Program-made: the position numbers and the translations under genes | Notes under the pieces: generated by a model | Database searches by the model: none | Told to the model about the DNA's origin: nothing | The model's input: only the letters and a program-made list of their open reading frames with translations | Shown here: positions 7,450-13,166 of the stretch, one piece after another | Position numbering within the stretch: the first letter of the stretch is position 1 | Layout of the letters: each line of letters starts with the position of its first letter | Source of the DNA: Thermoplasmata archaeon | GTDB taxonomy: Archaea > Thermoplasmatota > Thermoplasmata > Thermoplasmatales > Thermoplasmataceae | DNA: 13,166 nt | Reading direction: 5' to 3' | Assembly (NCBI GenBank): GCA_021799315.1 | Contig: JAJZAR010000038.1 | Location: 1 to 13,166, forward strand

Positions 7450-8550
7450 TTATCTTTCCTCCTGGTCAAGTTCATCTATGATATCTCTATAGATCTCTGT
7501 GAATGCTTTTTTCCCACCTCCGAATTTTGAGGCAGAGCCATTCTGTGCATTCCAGAATGAATCACTAAAGTGTTCATTCATAGTAGATAGTACCTTGAGG
7601 AATTGCTCCTTTGTTGGTAAGTTTCCAAGATTTCTCTTTCTGGTTAGCAACAATGGTAAAAAGAGATGCAGTGAATAGACTCCCGACGTTTTCATCAGGA
7701 GATAGTTACCCCAGTCATCATAAGATTCAGGACATAACTCCGTAATTGCTGACCAATAGTTATTGATTAGTTCTATTACATTACCCATGGTTAGACCAGC
7801 ATTCTGAGCAAAATCCAAAACTGGACCCAGGGAGTCAGTGAATGAACCCTGTGACATTGGTGCTTCATCGTGACCATTTGGCGGGATTATTAGATTCTTC
7901 CACGGCCCTGATTTGTAGAGTTGTTCGGAAATATATATTTCGTACGGAACGTAATCCTTCTTTTTCAAATCCATGGGAAGTTTAGTATTAGGCCCTATTG
8001 GTCCTTTCTCTACTTGTTTCACTTTGTATATGTACTGATGCGCAAGATCTGTTCTCGGCCTCTTTAACTGAGTGTTTATAGTATAGAACTGCATCGCCTC
8101 TTCGAGCCTTTGATCTTCTGGACTCTTGTCTGGACTCCAAATTAACAAGGAAATCGGAACGTCAAAATTTTCGCTTTCTCCCAATAGCCCCATTTTATAT
8201 GCTTCACTGAAGCCAACTGTCCTGTGTTGTCCATCGACAATGTACAGTGGTGCCCCATCAGGTAAGGAAATATTTCCTTCTTTTACAACTGGCTCAAAAT
8301 TTTGCCTCAAATATATTAGTATATTTGTTGGTGAAATACCATTTTCATCATCCGCTATAAAACGTGCGAATTTCCTTGCCCTGGTAATCGAGTGCTCTCT
8401 TTGGTAGCCATCTGGATTTGATATTGAGTATTCATCGATCTTTAAGCCTCCGTTTTCATACAGTTCTGCTAAATTTCTAGCACTAACGAATCCAGTTATC
8501 ATTTTTCTTCCATGCTGAGTGCCCACGGCACCTTTTATCAAAAGATTCAT
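7450..8550 (-). CDS. DGQHR-domain (DndB-like) protein
   Basis: Counting from the ATG at 8550 gives 366 residues. The defining motif is YIVDGQHRTVGF, with D106-G-Q-H-R110. Upstream, GYQREHSITRARKFARFI matches the Y-Q-R plus arginine-rich helix seen before the motif in DndB-like proteins, and downstream MQFYTINTQLKRPRTDL matches their F-x-x-I-N-x-x-x segment. The fold is ParB-like. DndB regulates DNA phosphorothioation genes, and related proteins sit in other DNA-modification clusters. Here no dndCDE genes are visible, so the partner is probably the R-M pair or the downstream ATPase. A TTG at 8559 would add three residues, but the ATG at 8550 fits a leaderless transcript from the TATA box at 8577-8584. 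The 273-base gap from the methyltransferase supports a separate transcription unit. Confidence 0.75.
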   Translation of the reverse strand: MNLLIKGAVGTQHGRKMITGFVSARNLAELYENGGLKIDEYSISNPDGYQREHSITRARKFARFIADDENGISPTNILIYLRQNFEPVVKEGNISLPDGAPLYIVDGQHRTVGFSEAYKMGLLGESENFDVPISLLIWSPDKSPEDQRLEEAMQFYTINTQLKRPRTDLAHQYIYKVKQVEKGPIGPNTKLPMDLKKKDYVPYEIYISEQLYKSGPWKNLIIPPNGHDEAPMSQGSFTDSLGPVLDFAQNAGLTMGNVIELINNYWSAITELCPESYDDWGNYLLMKTSGVYSLHLFLPLLLTRKRNLGNLPTKEQFLKVLSTMNEHFSDSFWNAQNGSASKFGGGKKAFTEIYRDIIDELDQEER

Positions 8551-8559
8551 TTTTATCAA

Positions 8560-8832
8560 TTCTATAATCTAAAATCATATTTAAGTGTTTGGTTTTGTAA
8601 TTTAGATATACAATTTTGATTTAACATTTTGATATACACAAATATTCCACAAAGTTACAGCATCAATATAGGACCAAGTTCTTGCGGATATCTGCATATT
8701 CTAGTTTTGGAATCTGATTCTTAGATAAATCTAAAATTGGAGGGTATAATGAGTCTATTTGGTTTGGAGTATTTGTGAACGGGCACAAGAAAACTTAGTA
8801 TTTATGATAAATCAAGAAGGTAGGGAAAATTT
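8560..8832. promoter_or_regulatory. Promoter region between methyltransferase and DGQHR genes
   Basis: On the minus strand a TTAAATAT TATA-like element (8577-8584) lies about 30 bases before the ATG at 8550. Further up, TGTATATC occurs twice on the minus strand (8605-8612 and 8631-8638, 26 bases apart), as extra TATA elements or regulator sites. TTAGATAAATCTAA (8721-8734) is a perfect palindrome with 6-bp arms, a possible operator or a hairpin after the methyltransferase gene. No gene is supported in this stretch. Confidence 0.45.
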
Positions 8833-10080
8833 TTACTTTTGAGGTTTTTTAATTACAACAATGTGTTCATTCAGCATCGTGCTGCTTGTTTCTCCAGCAA
8901 TATTTGTAGGACTGTTCCTTTTCGGCATTCTTTTATTAGGTATTTCCCGAATGTGTGTTGCAACATATTCAAACCCATTGGTCTCAAAGAAATCCTTAAC
9001 TACAATAGAGGTTGGCAGCAAAACGGAGCTCACAGTCCTGTTTCCCACTACATAGCATGCATAACCACCTTTTCTAATCAGTTTAGAAACATTCTCAATT
9101 GAAGAATAGAGGTCCGAATAGAATGAAGCAACTTCTAAGGCTCTTTGTGGTTTAAAGTCATAGATCAGTTGTATTGCAGCATTAAGAAATTTGGATGGGA
9201 ATTCTGGCAGTTCCTTGAGCCTCTTTCCTCCCATCAGCTTATTATCAATGTTTTCCCCATTGATTAGAGATAGCCATTCCGATGAAAGTCTGGAATACTG
9301 ACCATATGCAACGGTTGTGTGAGAATCCCCATAAGGCGGCGAAGTAACAACAATGTCTATGGAATCCTCCGGAAGTTCTCTACATGGAATATCAGATACA
9401 GAGTTTAGACTTAGTATTGTTGCTTTAGGATGCTTTTCCAACTTTTTGATCATCTCATTAAACTGAACATACCCCTTGAAGTTTCTATCAAGTTTAGATG
9501 ACATTATTCTGTACGGATCAGGAAAATGGGTTTTAAGCTTGTAAGGTGCATACCTAAACAATTTAAATTCACCTTTCCTGGTGTTTGAGCTCTCCCTTGC
9601 AGTCTCGCTGAATGCCACTTGGAAAAATCTACGAATATGGGGATCTTGAATTTTATCGATATAGTACCTAATCTTACCTAGCGGTTCTAACACTCCACTT
9701 TTAAACCATGTATCAACATTCCTAATTTCTGGAATGTTCACCAGGCCTTTATTGTATATGGCAACTTTGAAATTATCAATTTCGTTGGATAAATCATTGG
9801 GGATTAAAGAATAGTCGGTTTTAGACTCAGCTATGAGCCTTGCTAATGGATTGATATCGGTGCCAAAAACATCTAGCCCCTCCAAAAGGCCTTCCACAAG
9901 TGAGGAACCAGTGCCACAATAAGGATCGTATAGAGTTTTAGCTGACTGACCATATAGACGTATCAATTTCCTTGCAACCTGAGGTATCATTCTAGCAGGA
10001 TAGTCATGATAAATGTGAGTGTACTCCCTCGTGGAAGCATCAGCAAATGTCCAGTCATCGGTTTTTACTAATTGCTCCAT
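8833..10080 (-). CDS. Type II DNA methyltransferase, probably N4-cytosine
   Basis: This 415-residue enzyme has the AdoMet and catalytic motifs of amino-methyltransferases. A motif-X-like region (TREYTHIYHDYPARM, 17-31) comes first, then motif I Y51-D-P-Y-C-G-T-G58, motif II FGTDINPLA, and after about 190 residues the catalytic motif IV T246-S-P-P-Y-G251. A C-terminal region (RKGGYACYVVGN, EIPNKRMPKR) follows. S-P-P-Y favours N4-cytosine over N6-adenine. The long stretch between motifs I and IV probably holds the target-recognition domain. It starts 23 bases after the endonuclease stop on the same strand, with no strong ribosome binding site seen, and should protect the site cut by that enzyme. 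MvaI/BcnI-type endonucleases are known to pair with N4-cytosine methyltransferases recognising CC(W/S)GG. The exact target here is unknown. Confidence 0.85.
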   Translation of the reverse strand: MEQLVKTDDWTFADASTREYTHIYHDYPARMIPQVARKLIRLYGQSAKTLYDPYCGTGSSLVEGLLEGLDVFGTDINPLARLIAESKTDYSLIPNDLSNEIDNFKVAIYNKGLVNIPEIRNVDTWFKSGVLEPLGKIRYYIDKIQDPHIRRFFQVAFSETARESSNTRKGEFKLFRYAPYKLKTHFPDPYRIMSSKLDRNFKGYVQFNEMIKKLEKHPKATILSLNSVSDIPCRELPEDSIDIVVTSPPYGDSHTTVAYGQYSRLSSEWLSLINGENIDNKLMGGKRLKELPEFPSKFLNAAIQLIYDFKPQRALEVASFYSDLYSSIENVSKLIRKGGYACYVVGNRTVSSVLLPTSIVVKDFFETNGFEYVATHIREIPNKRMPKRNSPTNIAGETSSTMLNEHIVVIKKPQK

Positions 10081-10103
10081 ACTAATTCGTAAAGAAGGTC
10101 TAT

Positions 10104-10808
10104 CTATAAAATCCTATCCCTGTAAGCAAAACAGTCCTGCAAATTGTTTGCGTTGACCCTAAATGCAGTCCCATGATCATGAAGACTACCATTTTCGTAG
10201 AGTCCAAGTCTAATATCTATTTTTACAATTCCTTGCTTAATTAAAGAAATAAATCTCTCAAACGAGAACCCCATTAGGACCCAAGCCTCGTTGTAGTTAA
10301 ATTCCTCTTGGTTATCACGGAATCTTGAGTCTGCCTTCACTAGTAAAATTCTATGTAGCTTTCCCTCAAAGGCAGCACTAAGATCTGAGTAGGTCCAGCC
10401 ACAATAATTATGGTGATTTTCATCAATGATGTTTATGTAGTCGTCACCTATTTCCAGACCAACTTTATGTCCACTCCTAACGCTGGCATATCTGTTACCA
10501 TAAAGATCTATGTGTAGGACATTCCTACTTCCCGTATCTGCATCTGGATAACCAATATTAATCAAGAGATCTTTGGTGCCAGTCGGAGGTTTAGGAGCTT
10601 TTGTGAATAAGGTAAGCATCGAGCTCGTGTTCTTTCTCATAGATTTTAATTCAACCCTCTCCCCGTTTGGTCCGGGGAAGTTGTTCTCAGGTATTCCCAA
10701 TAAATCTTCCAAAGTTTTACCAATTCCAGTGTCATGTGATCTATGAGATTGGATCCATTGACCACTTATTTTATTTAGAGTCTCGACTAGTTCATTAAAT
10801 CCTTTCAT
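10104..10808 (-). CDS. MvaI/BcnI-family type II restriction endonuclease
   Basis: The 234-residue product matches this family along its length: GIGKTLEDLLGI (28-39) with E34, the active-site strand VELKSMRKNTSSML with E53-x-K55, SKADSR-like central strands, and the C-terminal RDHGTAFR-like signature (LHDHGTAFRVNAN). Family enzymes cut as monomers at CCWGG or CCSGG. In MvaI, as I recall, an Asp five residues before the E-x-K glutamate is a metal ligand. Here that position is N48 in PGPNGERVELKS, which might lower or change activity. The gene is first in the minus-strand cluster and 23 bases upstream of the methyltransferase. Placing the endonuclease first usually needs transcriptional control, and a divergent AbrB-type gene lies just upstream. 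Confidence 0.82.
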   Translation of the reverse strand: MKGFNELVETLNKISGQWIQSHRSHDTGIGKTLEDLLGIPENNFPGPNGERVELKSMRKNTSSMLTLFTKAPKPPTGTKDLLINIGYPDADTGSRNVLHIDLYGNRYASVRSGHKVGLEIGDDYINIIDENHHNYCGWTYSDLSAAFEGKLHRILLVKADSRFRDNQEEFNYNEAWVLMGFSFERFISLIKQGIVKIDIRLGLYENGSLHDHGTAFRVNANNLQDCFAYRDRIL

Positions 10809-10864
10809 TAGAGTTGTAAATGTGCAATGTTTAAAATGCTTTCTTAATCAGTCTTAATATACCA

Positions 10865-10872
10865 TTATATAA
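10865..10872. promoter_or_regulatory. Palindromic TATA element between the endonuclease and AbrB genes
   Basis: TTATATAA reads the same on both strands. It lies 57 bases before the endonuclease ATG and 36 before the AbrB ATG, so it could serve either gene. A second TATA-like block (10855-10862) lies nearer the endonuclease gene. The shared 99-base intergenic region is the probable control point of the R-M operon. Confidence 0.4.
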
Positions 10873-10892
10873 CGTAATAATTAAACTAAATA

Positions 10893-10918
10893 CCACAATT
10901 ACCCTTAATGCCACAATT
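10893..10918. repeat. Direct repeat CCACAATT across the AbrB start
   Basis: CCACAATT occurs at 10893-10900 and 10911-10918, 18 bases apart, on either side of the ATG at 10908. It is a candidate autoregulatory operator. Eight-base repeats can occur by chance. Confidence 0.3.
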
Positions 10919-11069
10919 GATAGACGTTTCACATGTATCAAAGAGAGGGGCTTCATTGAGAGTTACTCTACCAAAAAGTCTTTGGAAAATGCTTGATATA
11001 AATGAAGAAAAGTGCACAATAGGCTTCTATGAAATGGATGGTAAAATAATCATCCAAAAGATGAAATAG
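10908..11069 (+). CDS. AbrB/SpoVT-type swapped-hairpin DNA-binding regulator
   Basis: The 53-residue product is a complete AbrB-type domain. VSKRGASLRVTLPKSLWKML is the usual first hairpin and loop (compare V-x-x-K-G-x-x-R-I-P-K-x-I-x-x-x-L), followed by INEEKCTIGFYEMDGKIIIQKMK as the second strand pair. Such domains dimerise by swapping hairpins and act as transition-state regulators or antitoxins. The gene is divergent from the restriction endonuclease gene across 99 bases, and no toxin gene follows, so control of the R-M operon is the simplest guess. The stop is one base away from the convergent glycosyltransferase stop. No ribosome binding site is seen, so the transcript is probably nearly leaderless. 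Confidence 0.75.
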   Translation: MPQLIDVSHVSKRGASLRVTLPKSLWKMLDINEEKCTIGFYEMDGKIIIQKMK

Positions 11070-11070
11070 G

Positions 11071-12252
11071 TTATTTTGCCCCTCCATAGCCCTCTCCAAC
11101 AGATGCTTTTCTTATGACATCGAATTTACTGGTATCAGGAGGATATATGAGTGCGTACCAGAGTGTAGCCGCTTCGTATATTGAGATTGCATATTGAAGA
11201 ATGATCATAACCGGCGAATATTTCCGGTTTGTCTGCATAGCACCGTATTGATAGATGGCAAAGTATGAGGCAGTGTTAAATAAAGACATCACAAGTATTG
11301 GAACAGGCATTGTAAATCCAAAAATAAGAGAATATATGACATACCCAATTCCCATTATTCCAGTCCATCCCACTATATATCTATAAAACAGAAAAAGAAC
11401 AAGCCTTGGTGAAATATCCCACAGTTTTTTCCTTGCATAAACAATTGCAGTGAGCCATCTTCTCCTCTGCTTGTAGAAGTCACCTGCAGTCAATGGCGGA
11501 GAGATAAATATATGATAAGGTATTCTCCCGAAACCATATTTCATTGAGACCAGGTTTCCCATGATTACGTCATCGGCCCCATAGGTAGCATAGTCCCATC
11601 CAAATTCATATTCAACATCAGCCCTTATAACGAGACCCTCCCCATGAACAAACATTGCCTTGCCCTTTTTGTTGAAATGCCTGCAATAGACATCACAGTC
11701 CGATACTCTTATGAAATCTGCAAGTGTAGACATGAGATGTGCACCATAATCACGAAGCCTAATCTCCCCCTGCCCAGCAACCTCACTCATTCCAAAAACG
11801 TACTTGATGTAGTCTTTCTCCACTATGGAATCATCATCCAGGTGTAAGATGTAATCCTCTTTCCCATAGCCCATTTTGCTGAGAGAGTTTATTGCGTATT
11901 GTAAAGCCCTGAGCTTTGTCCTGCTTCCCCTTGGCGTCTCATAATCGTATGGGACGGTAATCTCTTCTGCCGGATATGTGTGTGAATCTCTTTCCTCTTT
12001 TACAACAAAAATATTCATGTCCAGACCATAGGATCTCAATTTTCCAATTATGGAATCGACCACATCTGGATTCTGGCCATTGGTAGTTATTTCCACAACA
12101 ACCCTTCTTCCCTTTACCGGATCGGGTATGCCGGGACCATTAGCAAAAAACTTCTCATGTATATTTGATATTATCCCTGCAAACTGCATAACTGCAATGG
12201 GAAAATAGATTAAAACAATGAATGTAAAGAGATACCAGATGAAGGGAAACAA
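11071..12252 (-). CDS. Membrane glycosyltransferase, GT2 family (EGH/BcsA-like)
   Basis: This 393-residue enzyme begins with a TM helix (about 3-27). The cytoplasmic GT-A domain has the nucleotide-sugar motif D139-D140-D141 (LHLDDDSIV), the acceptor/base motif G-A-D227-D228-V and the Q262-R-R-R-W266 motif of processive GT2 enzymes. About three or four TM helices follow (about 280-380), ending in ALIYPPD. The Q-x-x-R-W motif and the flanking membrane segments place it with cellulose/hyaluronan-synthase-like and egghead-type transferases. The donor sugar and product (surface polysaccharide or glycolipid) are unknown. The start is TTG at 12252, directly after the TAA of the RHH gene, with GGGAGAGG within that gene as ribosome binding site. 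The two genes are therefore probably cotranscribed. It looks like host chromosome, not defence. Confidence 0.82.
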   Translation of the reverse strand: MFPFIWYLFTFIVLIYFPIAVMQFAGIISNIHEKFFANGPGIPDPVKGRRVVVEITTNGQNPDVVDSIIGKLRSYGLDMNIFVVKEERDSHTYPAEEITVPYDYETPRGSRTKLRALQYAINSLSKMGYGKEDYILHLDDDSIVEKDYIKYVFGMSEVAGQGEIRLRDYGAHLMSTLADFIRVSDCDVYCRHFNKKGKAMFVHGEGLVIRADVEYEFGWDYATYGADDVIMGNLVSMKYGFGRIPYHIFISPPLTAGDFYKQRRRWLTAIVYARKKLWDISPRLVLFLFYRYIVGWTGIMGIGYVIYSLIFGFTMPVPILVMSLFNTASYFAIYQYGAMQTNRKYSPVMIILQYAISIYEAATLWYALIYPPDTSKFDVIRKASVGEGYGGAK

Positions 12253-12399
12253 TTACAACCTCTCCCTGTTCACGCTCTTTCTCACTGCAGCCAGGATAAA
12301 CTCCTGTCTTGACCTGTAATTCCCTTTCAGGTATGCTTCCTCAATTTTCTTTTCAAGTTCAACCGGTATTTTCAATAGAATCTGTTTGGTTTCTCTCAT
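12253..12399 (-). CDS. Small ribbon-helix-helix protein upstream of the glycosyltransferase
   Basis: The 48-residue product has an RHH pattern: strand TKQILLKIPVELEKKI, helix 1 through about residue 22, a turn GNYRS, and helix 2 RQEFILAAVRKSV. It should dimerise and bind DNA through the strand. It starts at ATG 12399, and its TAA abuts the TTG start of the glycosyltransferase, giving a two-gene operon. It probably regulates that operon or the divergent RHH gene at 12474, with which it shares TKQILLK(I/L)P. Confidence 0.7.
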   Translation of the reverse strand: MRETKQILLKIPVELEKKIEEAYLKGNYRSRQEFILAAVRKSVNRERL

Positions 12400-12415
12400 T
12401 TAAAACAATCTGTAA

Positions 12416-12429
12416 ATATCTTGAGATAT
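12416..12429. promoter_or_regulatory. Palindrome ATATCT-TG-AGATAT between two divergent RHH genes
   Basis: The perfect 6+6 inverted repeat lies 17 bases before the minus-strand RHH start and overlaps a TATA-like TTAAGATAT (minus strand) at a position suitable for that gene. RHH dimers typically bind such short palindromes, so this is a candidate autoregulatory operator. Confidence 0.45.
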
Positions 12430-12473
12430 CTTAAATGTATTCATCGCTATCTAACAATTGGAAAGATTAAACT

Positions 12474-12698
12474 ATGGGTCTCCATTTGTCAAAGGAAGTT
12501 ATATTGGCAAAGAGAGAAAGGCTCACCGGCATAGATACGAAACAGATATTGCTGAAACTACCCAGTGGTCTATATGAGGAAATAATCAGGATAGTTGAAG
12601 AGAAGAAGCTTTGGAATTCTGTCCAGGAATTCATAAGAGACGCACTTATTGCGGAGATAAACAAACAGGATCAGGCAGAACGAGACAGGGGAAAATAG
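12474..12698 (+). CDS. Ribbon-helix-helix DNA-binding protein
   Basis: In this 74-residue protein, a basic N-terminal extension of about 20 residues (with KEVILAKRERLTG) precedes an RHH domain: strand DTKQILLKLPSGLY, helix EEIIRIVEEKKLW, turn, and helix SVQEFIRDALIAEI. It ends in a charged tail. The core resembles the divergent 48-residue RHH protein, so the pair may be paralogues. It starts at ATG 12474 with no strong Shine-Dalgarno sequence. It is a likely transcription regulator or antitoxin, and no toxin gene is obvious next to it. Confidence 0.72.
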   Translation: MGLHLSKEVILAKRERLTGIDTKQILLKLPSGLYEEIIRIVEEKKLWNSVQEFIRDALIAEINKQDQAERDRGK

Positions 12699-12726
12699 AA
12701 AGTTTTTAACATTGTGAAGAGGGGGC

Positions 12727-12771
12727 AGGATATCTTTCCATATCCTTAAACTCTCTTTTTTCTCATTTTTC
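12727..12771 (+). terminator. Hairpin plus T-runs after the second RHH gene
   Basis: AGGATAT (12727-12733) and ATATCCT (12740-12746) form a 7-bp stem with a 6-base loop. It is followed by runs of six T (12756-12761) and five T (12766-12770). It lies just after the RHH stop and before the next promoter. Archaeal termination depends mainly on the T-runs. Confidence 0.5.
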
Positions 12772-12792
12772 ACGGCATCCGCAAAACATATG

Positions 12793-12800
12793 CTATATAC
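12793..12800 (+). promoter_or_regulatory. TATA box for the last two small genes
   Basis: CTATATAC lies about 20 bases before the ATG at 12817, which fits a leaderless or nearly leaderless start there. It argues against the ATG at 12790, which lies upstream of or within the element. Confidence 0.45.
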
Positions 12801-12816
12801 AAATTTTACAGGTCTG

Positions 12817-13020
12817 ATGAGAGAACAGAAAACATTGGATACTATGACAGAGCATGAGAAAGCTCTGAGGAAAAATGGATACAGGGCAGGCTGGAATGAC
12901 CGTGCCGAACATGACAGGGAGCTGATTGAGGATGCTGCAAGGCAGAGCAGTGATTATGAAGAGTTCATAAGCAACATAAGGGAGTTGTTCAAAAAGACGG
13001 AAGAGTCGATACTGTTATGA
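12817..13020 (+). CDS. Small charged helical protein, unknown function
   Basis: The 67 residues from the ATG at 12817 are mostly charged and helical (EHEKALRKNGYRAGWNDRAEHD, then DYEEFISNIRELFKKTEES). No TM segment or metal site is seen and no family was recognised. The frame is also open from an ATG at 12790, but that codon precedes or overlaps the TATA box, and an ATG at 12844 is another option. The stop overlaps the next start by ATGA, so the two genes are translationally coupled. Confidence 0.5.
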   Translation: MREQKTLDTMTEHEKALRKNGYRAGWNDRAEHDRELIEDAARQSSDYEEFISNIRELFKKTEESILL

Positions 13021-13166
13021 ATAAATTTGAGAAAGAATACGTTACGGGTAGAAAGGATCAATTTGATGTGGATTATGCCATTTTTAAGAAGGCCATAGAA
13101 GAGACTGAGACCAGGGAAGATCTCATACTGAAAATTGAGGAAAGATTCAATTACGTAATATCACAT
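13017..13166 (+). CDS. Small unknown gene, cut by the window end
   Basis: Fifty codons are open from the ATG at 13017 to the window edge. The start overlaps the previous stop (ATGA). The visible part is charged and helical (MNKFEKEYVTGRK, FKKAIEETETREDLILKIEER), similar in character to the preceding protein. No family was recognised. Confidence 0.5.
   Translation, partial: MNKFEKEYVTGRKDQFDVDYAIFKKAIEETETREDLILKIEERFNYVISH

Noticed and set aside
8126..8407. Plus-strand ORF of 93 codons
   Set aside because: It is fully antisense to the DGQHR gene, whose motifs are clear. It has no domain, promoter or ribosome binding site support.
7450..8550. Part of a DNA phosphorothioation (Dnd) system
   Set aside because: Only a DndB-like DGQHR protein is present. 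No DndA, C, D or E-like gene, nor a 7-deazaguanine modification gene set, is in the window.
8749..8778. Nine-codon ORF preceded by GGAGGG
   Set aside because: It is too short to distinguish from chance in an AT-rich gap, and the spacing to GGAGGG is the only support.
8839..9102. Plus-strand ORF of 87 codons
   Set aside because: It is antisense to the C-terminal region of the methyltransferase and its composition is low in real protein features.
1..13166. CRISPR array, tRNA or rRNA genes
   Set aside because: No regularly spaced repeat array and no tRNA cloverleaf or rRNA-like segment was seen on either strand.

Overview
The window looks archaeal, most likely Thermoplasmatales-like (Thermoplasma, Ferroplasma or Cuniculiplasma type). 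This is inferred from AT-rich TATA-type promoter elements, several genes with almost no leader, GGTG(A)-type ribosome binding sites inside operons, TTG and GTG starts, heavy use of AGA/AGG and ATA codons, and small AbrB, ribbon-helix-helix (RHH) and zinc-ribbon proteins. No rRNA, tRNA or CRISPR array was seen, so the lineage is not proven.

Layout. The left edge (1-1027) holds the tail of an unknown gene and an ArdC-like protein: an N-terminal antirestriction/ssDNA-binding-type domain plus an HExxH metallopeptidase. Next is an accessory stretch (about 1130-4230). It holds a small PD-(D/E)XK nuclease-like gene flanked by related inverted repeats, a Schlafen/AlbA_2 protein, a convergent two-TM membrane protein with a beta-rich soluble domain, and a 59-residue zinc ribbon. 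At 4308-4986 lies a short tyrosine recombinase behind a strong TATA box embedded in an array of AACTTAAC-type repeats.

The centre (5210-10808, all minus strand) is a defence cluster. In transcription order it encodes an MvaI/BcnI-family restriction endonuclease, an SPPY (probably N4-cytosine) DNA methyltransferase, a DGQHR/DndB-like protein, a GHKL (MutL/MORC/Hsp90-type) ATPase and an unrecognised 183-residue protein. Internal promoters split it into an R-M unit and a DGQHR/ATPase/unknown unit. An AbrB-type regulator (10908-11069) is divergent from the endonuclease gene, a natural place for a controller.

The right edge (11071-13166) has an EGH/BcsA-like membrane glycosyltransferase directly coupled to a 48-residue RHH protein, a divergent second RHH protein sharing a TKQILLK-P core, a palindromic operator candidate between them, and two small overlapping unknown genes.

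The most interesting parts are: the DGQHR + GHKL ATPase + 183-residue protein module beside a type II R-M pair; an apparent Asp-to-Asn change at a metal-ligand position of the endonuclease; the repeat-flanked nuclease cassette; and the AlbA_2/membrane-protein pair, which share a CARDB-like sequence signature. By eye, the accessory genes at 1286-4230 and 5210-11069 are more AT-rich than the ArdC-like gene, the recombinase and the glycosyltransferase region. This is consistent with an acquired defence island in or beside an integrated element.
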